Shown here: positions 1 to 8,390 of the stretch, one piece after another
How positions within the stretch are numbered: position 1 is the first letter of the stretch
How the letters are laid out: every line of letters starts with the position of its first letter
Assembly: GCA_045612365.1 (NCBI GenBank)
Contig: JAZKYY010000017.1
Span: 186,001-250,000 of the forward strand
DNA length: 64,000 nt
Reading direction: 5' to 3'
Source of the DNA: RGIG9608 sp045612365
Lineage (GTDB): Bacteria; Bacteroidota; Bacteroidia; Bacteroidales; Paludibacteraceae
The notes under the pieces: model-generated
Seen by the model: only the letters and a program-made list of their open reading frames with translations
Databases searched by the model: none
What the model was told of the DNA's origin: nothing
Program-made: the position numbers and the translations under genes

Positions 1-385
1 AATTCTCCGGAGAATAAGAGGAATAAAAAACTACTGCAAATTGCTTTGAACCATTGGCACCACCATTGCTATAAACGCTGTATTGGTTGTCAAATCCAGC
101 AGTTTCCATATCTGTCTGGCTCGACACGGAAAATCCTCCATTGCTATAACCGCCATATTCGTTTACGTAGTTGTTAGAAAACCAAACATCGTTAAGCGAA
201 AATCCTCCACTCATATCCGATCCATCCCATACGCTCTTATCAGTAAGATTAAAATCTTCAAACGTAATGGTAAAATATTCTGGTTGAGGAGTATGTTCAT
301 CGTTGTTTAATGAATTATCGCACGAAACGAGAATAAGTGGAATTGTTATTGAAAAAATGCCTTTAATTAAAAGATGTGTTTTCAT
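1..385 (-). CDS. DUF4465-like lipoprotein, 3' end cut by window edge
   Basis: An open frame starts with ATG at 385 on the minus strand and runs off the window, giving 128 codons. The N-terminus MKTHLLIKGIF...LILVSCDN is a lipoprotein signal peptide with a lipobox cysteine near residue 22. After a short polar linker, the phrases FEDFNLTDKSVWDGSDMSGGF, SNNYVNEYGGYSNGGF and AGFDNQYSVYSNGG resemble the aromatic and glycine-rich start of DUF4465 proteins, which are secreted or surface-anchored Bacteroidota proteins of unknown role. It was probably overlooked by simple ORF calling because it lacks a stop codon here. A weak promoter-like TACTTTTA lies about 20 bp upstream. I infer an outer-membrane-anchored protein; the family call comes from remembered sequence pattern only. 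Confidence 0.7.
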   Translation of the reverse strand, partial: MKTHLLIKGIFSITIPLILVSCDNSLNNDEHTPQPEYFTITFEDFNLTDKSVWDGSDMSGGFSLNDVWFSNNYVNEYGGYSNGGFSVSSQTDMETAGFDNQYSVYSNGGANGSKQFAVVFYSSYSPEN

Positions 386-452
386 AAAATATTTTTTAGT
401 TCAATAAAAGTAAAACTTTTTTGTTAACAGGTTTTGAGGAAAAAAACTAAAC

Positions 453-1532
453 CTACTTCGGTGCTTTTTGATAAAGTACGATTCCTATAATCAAGAAAAT
501 AATGTTTGGAAGCCAAACAGCAAGTAGGGGAGACATTGTTCCTTTTATAGCAAAAGTTGAGGAAATAGTAGAAAATAGGATAAATGCTGCGCTAAGTCCA
601 ATACCAATACCTAGATGTAGTCCAATACCTCCTTTTACTTTTCTAGATGCAAGAGAAACTCCTATTAATGTCAATATAAAAGATGCCAACGGATAAGAAA
701 AACGTTTATAGTATTCATCTTTGAAAGCTTGAATGTTGGCGGCTCCACGTTTTTCTTGTTTTTCTATATATTCTTTCAGTTGAGGATTAGTCATTTCTGG
801 AGCTTGTTCGGCAGTGATGAAAAATTCTGCAGGATTCATTGGAATAATTGTATCCAATTCCTCTCCTTGGACAATTGATTCATATAATCCATTGAATGAC
901 CTTATCAAATAATCGCTCACAACCCAAGTAGAATCTTTTTTCCATTTTATTCGGTTAGCAATCATACGTGAGCTGAGGTGTTTGTCATTTTCAAAAGATT
1001 CCATTGAGAATCTATAACCTTGTTTGCGAGCTTCTTCATAACGCTCTATATAAATAATTGTTCCTTCTTTTATCTCAAACTGAATGTTCCTGGCAACTTC
1101 ATTCTTGAATTTTTTTATGTACTGGTCCTCAAAATCAAGTCGAGTTTTATTTGCAGGAGGAATAACGTATCCTGTTAGCAAAAAGGAAAAAAGTGCAATT
1201 ATAGCCGCAGAAACAAAATATGGCCAAAGCATTCGAGAAAATCTAACTCCTCCAGCAAGTATAGCTATGATTTCCGTATTTGACGCCATTTTTGAAGTAA
1301 AAAATATCACCGAAATAAAGGTGAATAGTGGCGTAAACATATTGGCATAGTAGGGAATAAAATTGAGATAATAATCAAATATAATGGCTTTGAGAGGCGC
1401 ATTATTTTCGAAGAAATTATCAAGTTTCTCGGTTAAGTCAAAAACAACAGAGATGCTAATAATGAGGATTATTGAAAGCAAGTAAGTCCCCAAAAATTTT
1501 TTTATGATATAAAAATCAATCTTTTTTAACAT
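453..1532 (-). CDS. LptF/LptG (YjgP/YjgQ) family permease
   Basis: This 359-residue inner-membrane protein belongs to the family that, with LptB and LptC, extracts lipopolysaccharide from the inner membrane. The sequence shows the expected plan: hydrophobic helices near residues 10-35, 60-85 and 95-120, a soluble periplasmic beta-jellyroll-like middle (about 130-265), then three C-terminal helices (about 275-355). The N-terminal LKKIDFYIIKKFLGTYLLS is typical. It lies 20 bp downstream of tgt in the same direction, a pairing common in Bacteroidota. I cannot separate LptF from LptG by sequence alone, so no symbol is given. A plausible LptB partner is encoded at 27856-28602. Confidence 0.9.
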   Translation of the reverse strand: MLKKIDFYIIKKFLGTYLLSIILIISISVVFDLTEKLDNFFENNAPLKAIIFDYYLNFIPYYANMFTPLFTFISVIFFTSKMASNTEIIAILAGGVRFSRMLWPYFVSAAIIALFSFLLTGYVIPPANKTRLDFEDQYIKKFKNEVARNIQFEIKEGTIIYIERYEEARKQGYRFSMESFENDKHLSSRMIANRIKWKKDSTWVVSDYLIRSFNGLYESIVQGEELDTIIPMNPAEFFITAEQAPEMTNPQLKEYIEKQEKRGAANIQAFKDEYYKRFSYPLASFILTLIGVSLASRKVKGGIGLHLGIGIGLSAAFILFSTISSTFAIKGTMSPLLAVWLPNIIFLIIGIVLYQKAPK

Positions 1533-1552
1533 CGGTTAATTTTATTTTAGAC

Positions 1553-2683
1553 TCAAAGTCTTCTACCCAATTTCTCTACCATCACTGATTTCCATTGAAC
1601 AAAATCGCCTTCAATAATGTGTTTTCGAGCTTCTTTTACCAACCAAAGATAGAAACCTAAGTTGTGAATGGAGGTAATTTGTATTCCAAGAATTTCTTTT
1701 GATATAATTAGATGACGAACATAAGCTTTAGTGTAACGATGGTCAACGTACGAAGTACCGTTGGGATCCAGAGGAGAAAAATCGTCTTTCCACTTTTCGT
1801 TTCTCATGTTTATCGTTCCTTCGGAAGTGAAAATCATTCCGTTTCTTGCATTTCTTGTTGGCATAACGCAATCGAACATATCAACGCCCCTTTCTATGGC
1901 TTCAAGAATGTTTATAGGAGTTCCTACGCCCATCAAATATCTAGGTTTGTCAGTAGGAAGAATCTCGTTTACAAGTTCAATGGTTTTATACATTACCTCT
2001 GCTGGTTCTCCCACAGCAAGTCCGCCAATAGCATTCCCATCGGCATTTTTTGATGCAATAAATTCGGCTGATTTTCTGCGTAAGTCTGGATATACACATC
2101 CCTGAACAATAGGGAAAAGAGATTGCTGATAACCATATTTTGGTTGAGTCTCATTGAAGCGAGCAAAACATCTGTCCAACCAACGGTGAGTGAGTTCCAT
2201 TGATTTTTTTGCATAGTTATAGTTGGAGTTCCCTGGAGCACATTCATCAAAAGCCATCATAATGTCGGCTCCAATGGTTCTTTCTATATCCATTACTTTT
2301 TCGGGAGTGAAAACATGCTTGCTACCATCTATATGCGAACTAAAAATTGCACCTTCTTCAGTAAGTTTTCTTGTCCCAGAAAGAGAAAAGACCTGAAAAC
2401 CTCCACTATCTGTTAGAATAGGTTTTTGCCAGCCGTTGAATTTGTGCAAACCGCCCGCTTTCTCTATTACATCGAGTCCGGGACGAAGGTAAAGGTGGTA
2501 TGTATTTCCTAAAATGATTTGAGCTTTGATATCGTCTTCAAGTTCATGAAAATGAACTGCTTTTACAGAGCCTACCGTACCTACAGGCATAAAAATAGGA
2601 GTTTCTATTTCGCCGTGGTCGGTAGTAATTTTTCCAGCGCGTGCTTTGCTTTTTTTATCGGTATATTGAAGAACGAATTTCAT
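1553..2683 (-). CDS. tgt: queuine tRNA-ribosyltransferase (tRNA-guanine transglycosylase)
   Basis: Tgt exchanges guanine for the queuosine precursor preQ1 at position 34 of tRNAs with GUN anticodons. At 376 residues it is full length for the bacterial family. The general-acid region TDSGGFQVFS has Asp92, the substrate-binding segments FDECAPG, PIVQGCVYPDLR and GGLAVGEP are present, and the nucleophile region FDCVMPTRNARNG has Asp271. The C-terminal structural zinc site is changed. The usual Cys-x-Cys-x2-Cys before the RAYLRHL-like motif reads Gly309-x-Ser311-x2-Asp314, while the distal His340 in SIHNL remains. The ATG overlaps the mtaB stop by 4 bp, so translation is probably coupled. Activity looks intact because all catalytic residues are present. 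Confidence 0.96.
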   Translation of the reverse strand: MKFVLQYTDKKSKARAGKITTDHGEIETPIFMPVGTVGSVKAVHFHELEDDIKAQIILGNTYHLYLRPGLDVIEKAGGLHKFNGWQKPILTDSGGFQVFSLSGTRKLTEEGAIFSSHIDGSKHVFTPEKVMDIERTIGADIMMAFDECAPGNSNYNYAKKSMELTHRWLDRCFARFNETQPKYGYQQSLFPIVQGCVYPDLRRKSAEFIASKNADGNAIGGLAVGEPAEVMYKTIELVNEILPTDKPRYLMGVGTPINILEAIERGVDMFDCVMPTRNARNGMIFTSEGTINMRNEKWKDDFSPLDPNGTSYVDHRYTKAYVRHLIISKEILGIQITSIHNLGFYLWLVKEARKHIIEGDFVQWKSVMVEKLGRRL

Positions 2684-3981
2684 CTTCTTTCTACATTCAT
2701 TTTTAAATCATTAATATCGGTTTTGTCAACGTCTTTTAAGATGACGCATTGTAATGTATTCACTAATTTTTCATCGTACAAATTTACGGCTTTTACATAA
2801 TTTTCAGTAAACCCAAACATCAAATGTTTGTGTTTTGTCGACTCCCAAAGAACTTTTGCTGGTTTGTTTTGTTGCTGTTGATAGAAATCAATTGTTTTTT
2901 GAGAAGATAAATCAAGAAGCAACTTACTACGTTGTTTTTTCTCACTTGGAGAAACGATGTGAGGAATTTCTAATGCTTTGGTCCCTGCCCGTTCAGAATA
3001 CGAAAAGACATGTAACTGGGAGAAATCAAGATTTTTCAGAAACTGATACGTTTCTTCAAACAATTTTTCAGTTTCTCCTCTCATTCCCACAATAACATCA
3101 ATTCCTATAAAAGCATTTGGAATAGCACTCTTTATTTTACTTACCTTTTCTGCAAAAAATTGAGTGTTGTATCTTCGACGCATTAGCTGCAAAACTTCGT
3201 CGCTGCCCGATTGCAACGGAAGATGGAAGTGTGGCATAAACTTCGCAGAACAAGCCACAAAATCAATTATTTCATCGGTCAAAAGATTTGGTTCTATCGA
3301 CGATATTCTGTATCGTTCGATACCTTCCACTTTGTCCAACGCGGTTAGTAAATCAAAAAAAGATTCGTTCGTACTTCGCCCAAAAGTTCCAATGTTGACT
3401 CCTGAAAGCACAATCTCTTTTCCTCCAAGTTGCGCAACACTTTTGGCAGAATTTACCAAATCTTCTATTTTCCCATTTCGGCTTCTTCCTCTTGCAAAGG
3501 GTATGGTACAATAAGAGCAAAAATAATCGCATCCATCTTGGATTTTAAGGAAATGCCTTGTTCTATCGTCGCTCGAACAAGCATGAAAAAATGGTGTTAT
3601 GCCTTTTGTTCCTGAAACTATAATTTTATCCCTTTCCTCATCGGACAATAAAATATTGGGAATTTCAAATTTGTCATTGGCTCCAACAACCATATCCACT
3701 CCCTCTATTGCTGCTATTTCTGTGGGTTTCAACTGTGCATAACATCCCGTTACAATAACGTATGCCATTGGGTTTTGCTTAACTATTTTGTGAATGGCCT
3801 GACGACATTTTTTATCTGCGTTGTCGGTAACCGAACAAGTATTTACAACACATACATCAGCACTTTGTGTGGGAGATACACGTACAAATCCAGCGGCAAA
3901 TAATTTTTTTGCAATTGACGACGTTTCTGCAAAGTTCAACTTGCATCCTAACGTAAAAAATGAAACAGTTTTTGGTCCCAA
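2680..3981 (-). CDS. mtaB: tRNA t6A37 methylthiotransferase MtaB
   Basis: MtaB is a radical-SAM enzyme that converts t6A to ms2t6A at position 37 of tRNAs. With the start used here the protein has 433 residues. The N-terminal UPF0004 domain carries the cluster cysteines in TLGCKLN, VNTCSVT and VTGCYAQ. The radical-SAM motif CDYFCSYC (about C151, C155, C158) is followed by RGRSR, and a TRAM-like C-terminus ends the protein. The frame opens upstream at a TTG at 4008, but that codon lies inside a consensus promoter (TATCTTTG, 4013-4006). I therefore prefer the TTG at 3981, giving LGPKTVSFFTLGCKLNF and a leader of about 18 nt. No ATG is available near either site. It is the first gene of mtaB-tgt-permease. 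Confidence 0.9.
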   Translation of the reverse strand: MGPKTVSFFTLGCKLNFAETSSIAKKLFAAGFVRVSPTQSADVCVVNTCSVTDNADKKCRQAIHKIVKQNPMAYVIVTGCYAQLKPTEIAAIEGVDMVVGANDKFEIPNILLSDEERDKIIVSGTKGITPFFHACSSDDRTRHFLKIQDGCDYFCSYCTIPFARGRSRNGKIEDLVNSAKSVAQLGGKEIVLSGVNIGTFGRSTNESFFDLLTALDKVEGIERYRISSIEPNLLTDEIIDFVACSAKFMPHFHLPLQSGSDEVLQLMRRRYNTQFFAEKVSKIKSAIPNAFIGIDVIVGMRGETEKLFEETYQFLKNLDFSQLHVFSYSERAGTKALEIPHIVSPSEKKQRSKLLLDLSSQKTIDFYQQQQNKPAKVLWESTKHKHLMFGFTENYVKAVNLYDEKLVNTLQCVILKDVDKTDINDLKMNVERR

Positions 3982-4005
3982 AGCGTACGAATTAAAAAGG
4001 TTGAG

Positions 4006-4013
4006 CAAAGATA
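4006..4013 (-). promoter_or_regulatory. promoter -7 element for mtaB
   Basis: The minus strand reads TATCTTTG, an exact match to the Bacteroidota TAnnTTTG element. Transcription would begin near 3999, which excludes a start codon at 4008 and favours TTG 3981. No clear -33 TTTG is visible. It is divergent from the xseA promoter about 85 bp away. Confidence 0.6.
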
Positions 4014-4096
4014 AAAATAACTTTTTACATCGTCTTTTTTTGAAAGTGAAGGAAAGAATAATTTTATATCTTTCTTTTTCTTTTGGTGGAGTTTCT

Positions 4097-4104
4097 TAAC
4101 TTTG
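4097..4104 (+). promoter_or_regulatory. promoter -7 element for xseA
   Basis: TAACTTTG matches TAnnTTTG and ends 25 bp before the GTG start of xseA. The -33 region is poor. Confidence 0.55.
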
Positions 4105-4129
4105 TTCTCGATAAAAAAACTCAAATTAA

Positions 4130-5365
4130 GTGCTCGAAAAACAAACATATTCTCTATTTGAACTGAACGAACGAATTAAGCAAAGCGTAAAAAAGGCCTT
4201 TGCTGAAGGTGTTTGGGTAAGTGCGGAAATCAATGAATTGCGAGAGAATACAAATGGAATTTGTTATTTGGAACTGATTGAGAAAGGCGAATCGGATTAC
4301 ATCATAGCCAAGCAAAGTGCGATTATTTGGGCCTCAACGTACAGAATGTTAAAACCTTATTTCGAATCAACTACGGGAGTTTCTTTGCAAAATGGAATCA
4401 AGGTTTTGGTAAAATGTAATGTAGTGTTTCATGAGGTTTATGGAATGTCTCTTTACATCAGTGACGTAGAGCCGAGTTTTACCGTTGGAGATTTAGCTTT
4501 GAGGCGCGCAAAAATTATTGAACAACTTCGAGTGGAAGGAATTTTGGATATGAATAAGGAGCAACCTTTGTGCGAAAATCCTCAGCGAGTTGCCATTATT
4601 TCTTCTCCTACTGCTGCGGGTTATGGCGATTTTATGTCTCAGATTGAGAAAAATGTGTTTGGTTTTAAGTTTTATACTAAACTTTTTCCTGCAGTAATGC
4701 AAGGTCAGCAAGTTGAGGGTTCGATAATAGAAGCTTTGGATAAAATAAATGAAAATATAGATTGGTTTGATGTAGTGATAATTATAAGGGGCGGTGGTGC
4801 AACGTCAGATTTGTCTGCGTTTGACAACTATAATTTAGCAGCACACATTGCGCAATTTCCACTTCCTATAATAAGCGGAATCGGTCATCAGCGTGATAGT
4901 TCAATTGTGGATTTAGTGGCTTTTTCACAAGAAAATACACCGACTGCAGTAGCAGAATTTCTCGTAAAAACATTGAGCAATTCTCTTTCAGAAGCAGAAG
5001 ATTCTTTTTCGGAAATTGTAGATGAAAGTGAGCAATGTTTTCGTCAGGAAAAAATGGAAATTGAAATGCTTTCGCAAAAATTGTTTTTCAATGCAAAAAA
5101 TAGTATCGCTTTGGCAAATGATTTTTTAATTGTTCAGCAGCTTAAGCTTAAGAATAGTTCGGAAAATTGCTTGAAAAATGCCACATATTGGTTGAAACAA
5201 AAAGAAGATTTTATAAAGTGGAATGATCCACAAACTATTATAAACAAAGGATTTTCTCTCACGCTTAAAGATGGAAAAATTGTAAAATCGGTGAATCAAT
5301 TGCAAAAAGGTGATTTATTGAAAACATTGCTGAGTGATGGAGAAACAGAAAGTATTGTGAGATAA
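4130..5365 (+). CDS. xseA: exodeoxyribonuclease VII large subunit
   Basis: This is the catalytic subunit of exonuclease VII, which degrades single-stranded DNA to oligonucleotides in both directions. The 411-residue product has an N-terminal OB-fold (about residues 5-110). It is followed by the catalytic core with RVAIISSPTAAGYGDF, IIIRGGGATSDLSAFD and PIISGIGHQRDSSIVD, and a coiled-coil C-terminal region that holds XseB subunits. The start is GTG with no nearby ATG, and translation begins directly with the family's conserved SLFELNERIKQ-type helix. It is followed after 3 bp by xseB, so the two subunits are co-transcribed. The coding potential is complete and I see no missing motif. Confidence 0.95.
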   Translation: MLEKQTYSLFELNERIKQSVKKAFAEGVWVSAEINELRENTNGICYLELIEKGESDYIIAKQSAIIWASTYRMLKPYFESTTGVSLQNGIKVLVKCNVVFHEVYGMSLYISDVEPSFTVGDLALRRAKIIEQLRVEGILDMNKEQPLCENPQRVAIISSPTAAGYGDFMSQIEKNVFGFKFYTKLFPAVMQGQQVEGSIIEALDKINENIDWFDVVIIIRGGGATSDLSAFDNYNLAAHIAQFPLPIISGIGHQRDSSIVDLVAFSQENTPTAVAEFLVKTLSNSLSEAEDSFSEIVDESEQCFRQEKMEIEMLSQKLFFNAKNSIALANDFLIVQQLKLKNSSENCLKNATYWLKQKEDFIKWNDPQTIINKGFSLTLKDGKIVKSVNQLQKGDLLKTLLSDGETESIVR

Positions 5366-5368
5366 AAT

Positions 5369-5578
5369 ATGGAAACTAAAAATCAACAAAAAATCGGTTA
5401 TGCCGAAGCAAAAAAACGCCTACAAGAAATTGTTGAAAAGATGGAATCGGACGAATTGAATATTGATGAATTGAGCTCCTATGTCAAAGAGGCTACCGAT
5501 TTGATAGATATTTGCCGAAAAAAACTTCTTGAAACAGATGCAGAATTGCAGGCAATTTATGAAAAAATGAATCTTTAG
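5369..5578 (+). CDS. xseB: exodeoxyribonuclease VII small subunit
   Basis: This 69-residue acidic helical protein is the small subunit of exonuclease VII. The segment IGYAEAKKRLQEIVEKMES followed by LNIDELSSYVKEATDLIDICRKKL is the family signature: two antiparallel helices that wrap the large subunit. Its ATG lies 3 bp after the xseA stop, which supports the call for such a short gene. Confidence 0.93.
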   Translation: METKNQQKIGYAEAKKRLQEIVEKMESDELNIDELSSYVKEATDLIDICRKKLLETDAELQAIYEKMNL

Positions 5579-5636
5579 GATAGTGTTACATTTTTGTTTT
5601 TTCATATTTCTGAAGGAAAAACTAATAACAAATGGT

Positions 5637-5644
5637 TACTTTTG
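5637..5644 (+). promoter_or_regulatory. promoter -7 element for the glycosylation cassette
   Basis: TACTTTTG matches TAnnTTTG. It lies only 7 bp before ATG 5652, so the transcript would have a very short or absent leader. It also argues against an upstream GTG start at 5583 for the glycosyltransferase. Confidence 0.5.
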
Positions 5645-5651
5645 CAAACGT

Positions 5652-6395
5652 ATGATTAACGGGAAAAAAATAGTTGTGGTAATGCCGGCATACAATGCCG
5701 AAAAAACACTGGAGCAAACCTACGAAGAGCTTCCTATGGATATACTTGACGAAGTTATTCTCACCGACGATTGTAGCAAAGACAATACAGTAGAAAAAGC
5801 TAAATCGCTGGGAATAAAGGAGATTCTGGTTCATGAGAGAAATAAGGGTTATGGTGGCAATCAAAAAACTTGTTACAATCGTGCTCTTGAAATAGGTGCG
5901 GATATTGTGATAATGGTTCATCCAGATTACCAATATACACCAAAGTTGGTTCATTCAATGGCGTATATGATAGCCAATGATGTATATCCAGTATGTTTGG
6001 CTTCTCGCATTTTGGGCAAAGGAGCTTTGAAAGGAGGTATGCCAATTGTAAAATACATTGCAAATCGGTGTTTGACTTTTGGACAAAACATTTTGCTTAA
6101 TCAGAAACTTTCGGAATATCACACAGGTTATCGTGCATTTTCTGCGGAGGTTTTAAGAAATATAAATTACAATATTGCGTCGGACGATTTTATTTTTGAC
6201 AATGAAATGTTAGCGCAAATATTTTATAAAGGTTACGAGATTGGAGAGGTTACTTGTCCAACAAAATATTTTGATGAGGCATCATCAATCAATTTTCGCA
6301 GAAGTAGTATTTATGGCTTGGGCGTGATTTGGGTGTCAATTGTTTACAGATTGTGTAAATGGGGATTAATGAAATCAAACTTATTTGCAAAATGA
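5652..6395 (+). CDS. GT2 family glycosyltransferase (GtrB/DPM1-like)
   Basis: This 247-residue enzyme has a GT-A fold: VVVMPAYNAEKTLEQTYEEL at the N-terminus, the DDCSKDNT nucleotide-binding loop, and VHPDYQY in place of the usual DxD. The core resembles polyprenyl-phosphate sugar synthases such as DPM1 or GtrB, which load a sugar onto undecaprenyl phosphate on the cytoplasmic face. One hydrophobic stretch near the C-terminus (about 228-240) could anchor it to the membrane. The frame extends upstream to a GTG at 5583, but ATG 5652 gives the canonical family start and sits just after a promoter. It overlaps the next gene by ATGA, and GtrA follows that, so the three probably work together. The sugar is unknown. 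Confidence 0.88.
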   Translation: MINGKKIVVVMPAYNAEKTLEQTYEELPMDILDEVILTDDCSKDNTVEKAKSLGIKEILVHERNKGYGGNQKTCYNRALEIGADIVIMVHPDYQYTPKLVHSMAYMIANDVYPVCLASRILGKGALKGGMPIVKYIANRCLTFGQNILLNQKLSEYHTGYRAFSAEVLRNINYNIASDDFIFDNEMLAQIFYKGYEIGEVTCPTKYFDEASSINFRRSSIYGLGVIWVSIVYRLCKWGLMKSNLFAK

Positions 6396-7969
6396 AAAAA
6401 TATCTTCTGATAGGAATTGCAGTTATTTCAGCAGTTTTCTTTATTGTGTATAACTATGCTTTCGATTCAAAACTGGACTTGAATGGCGACAATGCACAAT
6501 ACATTATGTTGGCTCGCAACATTGCTAATGGATTTGGTTATTTCCAACTTTCCTCCGGAATATTCACTCCTGCAAGTCATTTTCCTCCGGGGTATTCCTT
6601 TATATTGTCAGTTTTTATGTTGTTAGGAATACAAAGCTTGTTGTTTTTTAAGGTTTTGAATGGGTTGTTTCTGTTAGTTTCATTGTTATTTCTTGGGTAT
6701 GTTGTTTGCAAACTGACTCAAAATCGTATTCTAGGATTTATAGTTGCTTTTATTCCTATCTTTTCTCCTCACTTGCAGCATTTTTCAAATATTGTAATGA
6801 GTGAAATGTCATATCTTTTTTTTACTGTTTTGTGCTTTTTTGCTCTGTTTAAATATGACCAAAAGGAACAAAAATTTTGGAAATCGCCATGGTTCTATTG
6901 TGCAGTTGTGGCAGCAATGGCATCGTATTATATCCGAACAGTTGGAGCCTCGTGTGTGTTTGCATTGATTGTTTTCTTTTTGTTCCGCAAGGAATGGAAA
7001 GCAACATTGGCCGCAGTGGGTGGAGCTGTTTTGCTATTCTTGCCTTGGAGCATACGCAATTACATTTATGGCATCGAATCGCGTTACTTTGGCACGATAA
7101 TGACTGTTAATCCTTGGCGACCAGAAGAAGGAACAATCTCTTCAGTAGGGGAAATGTGGTCGAAGATGTTGAAAAACTTCGACGAAACAGTTATCAAAGG
7201 TTTCAAAGAAGGCTTATTTCCTTTCTTACAAATCGATTACGGAACAACTTCCTCCGCAATAGAAATTCTTGTTGGCTTTTTACTATTGGCATTGGTATTC
7301 TATGGCGCTTGGAGAATGAAATTATTGCGATGGTATTTGATATCGTTTCTTCTTGCAAATATTGGACTTTTTATGCTTTGGCATGGAGGAAATGGAATTC
7401 GTTACGTGGTGCCTGTTCTTCCCGTAATTTTCCTTTGTTTTTATGTTGGAGTTTATGCTGTACTAGAGCTTTTAGCAAAATATTTGTTCAAGCAAAATAC
7501 TTGGTTGAAATATGCTCCAATAGTTTTCTTGCTTGTTATTTTAAAAATGGCAGCATCTCTTAAATCGCAAGCAGAAATAGCAAGAATGCCATATCCTCCT
7601 GCTTATAAAAATTATTTTTCTATAGCCGAAAAAGTTAATGATGACAATTTTAGAGCAACGGTTGTATGTTGCCGAAAGCCAGATTTATTTGCATTTTATG
7701 CTCCTAATGTCTATGCAATCAATTACAAATACACTCAAAATACTTACGAATTGATTGCTGATTTGGTAAAAAAGAAAGTGGATTATGTTGTTTTAGAGCA
7801 ACTGGGATTTTCCTCAACAGCACGTTACCTATATCCTGCTATTGTAGACCATGCAGAATTATTTTCGGTAGTTTATCAAAGAAGAAATCCTGACACTTTC
7901 TTGTTAAGTTTTGATAGAGGGAGAGCTATAAAAAAAATCAAAGAAAATGGCTGGAAATACCTTGACTAA
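6392..7969 (+). CDS. multi-spanning membrane glycosyltransferase (GT39/ArnT-like, GtrC role)
   Basis: The 525-residue product has roughly ten to twelve hydrophobic helices and an N-terminal periplasmic loop with DLNGDNAQYIMLARNIANG and HFPPGYSF. The acidic D-x-x-x-Y and HFPPGY pattern resembles GT39-like (PMT/ArnT) glycosyltransferases, which transfer a sugar from a polyprenyl-phosphate donor outside the inner membrane. A soluble C-terminal part (about 400-525) follows the last helices. ATG 6392 overlaps the upstream stop by 4 bp; an earlier in-frame ATG at 6359 lies inside the previous gene. Between GtrB-like and GtrA-like neighbours it occupies the position of GtrC, the acceptor-specific transferase. 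The acceptor (O-antigen, lipid A or protein) is unknown. Confidence 0.78.
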   Translation: MKKYLLIGIAVISAVFFIVYNYAFDSKLDLNGDNAQYIMLARNIANGFGYFQLSSGIFTPASHFPPGYSFILSVFMLLGIQSLLFFKVLNGLFLLVSLLFLGYVVCKLTQNRILGFIVAFIPIFSPHLQHFSNIVMSEMSYLFFTVLCFFALFKYDQKEQKFWKSPWFYCAVVAAMASYYIRTVGASCVFALIVFFLFRKEWKATLAAVGGAVLLFLPWSIRNYIYGIESRYFGTIMTVNPWRPEEGTISSVGEMWSKMLKNFDETVIKGFKEGLFPFLQIDYGTTSSAIEILVGFLLLALVFYGAWRMKLLRWYLISFLLANIGLFMLWHGGNGIRYVVPVLPVIFLCFYVGVYAVLELLAKYLFKQNTWLKYAPIVFLLVILKMAASLKSQAEIARMPYPPAYKNYFSIAEKVNDDNFRATVVCCRKPDLFAFYAPNVYAINYKYTQNTYELIADLVKKKVDYVVLEQLGFSSTARYLYPAIVDHAELFSVVYQRRNPDTFLLSFDRGRAIKKIKENGWKYLD

Positions 7970-8372
7970 TTGGTTTGTTGGGAAAACGAGTAAATTTTTT
8001 GTTCAACTTTTTCGCTATTTCTTTTCTGGGGGAATAGCTTTTTTGATAGACAAAACTATGTTTGCTCTGCTTCGTTATGGTTTTGATTTGAATATTTTCT
8101 TGGCCACAAGCATAGGTTTTATAGTTGGGTTAATTGTAACGTATTTACTCAGTATCTTTTGGATATTTGATAAGCGCCGATTAGAAAGCCGAAGCAACGA
8201 GTTTCTTATTTTTGCTTTAATTGGAATTGTTGGCTTGCTATTGATGAATGTTTTTGTTTGGGTTTTTAGTAAGATAATTGGTTGGCAATTTGATTTTATC
8301 TGCAATCTTGCTGCAACTGTAATTGTTACTTTTTGGAATTTTTTTGCAAAAAAATACATATTGTTTCATTAA
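7947..8372 (+). CDS. GtrA family membrane protein
   Basis: This 141-residue protein has four predicted helices and the GtrA pattern. RYFFSGGIAFLIDKTMFALL opens the first helix, then come ATSIGFIVGLIVTYLLSIFWIF and the C-terminal NLAATVIVTFWNFFAKKYILF. GtrA proteins are proposed flippases for polyprenyl-phosphate-linked sugars. The start overlaps the preceding gene by 23 bp, so the cassette is translationally linked. No terminator is evident after it; guaA has its own promoter at 8391. Confidence 0.9.
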   Translation: MAGNTLTNWFVGKTSKFFVQLFRYFFSGGIAFLIDKTMFALLRYGFDLNIFLATSIGFIVGLIVTYLLSIFWIFDKRRLESRSNEFLIFALIGIVGLLLMNVFVWVFSKIIGWQFDFICNLAATVIVTFWNFFAKKYILFH

Positions 8373-8390
8373 AAAACAACTGCTATTTTA

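Noticed and set aside
5583..5651. N-terminal extension of the GT2 glycosyltransferase from GTG 5583
   Set aside because: It begins 4 bp after xseB but encodes a Phe/Cys-rich stretch absent from the family and spans the promoter at 5637-5644.
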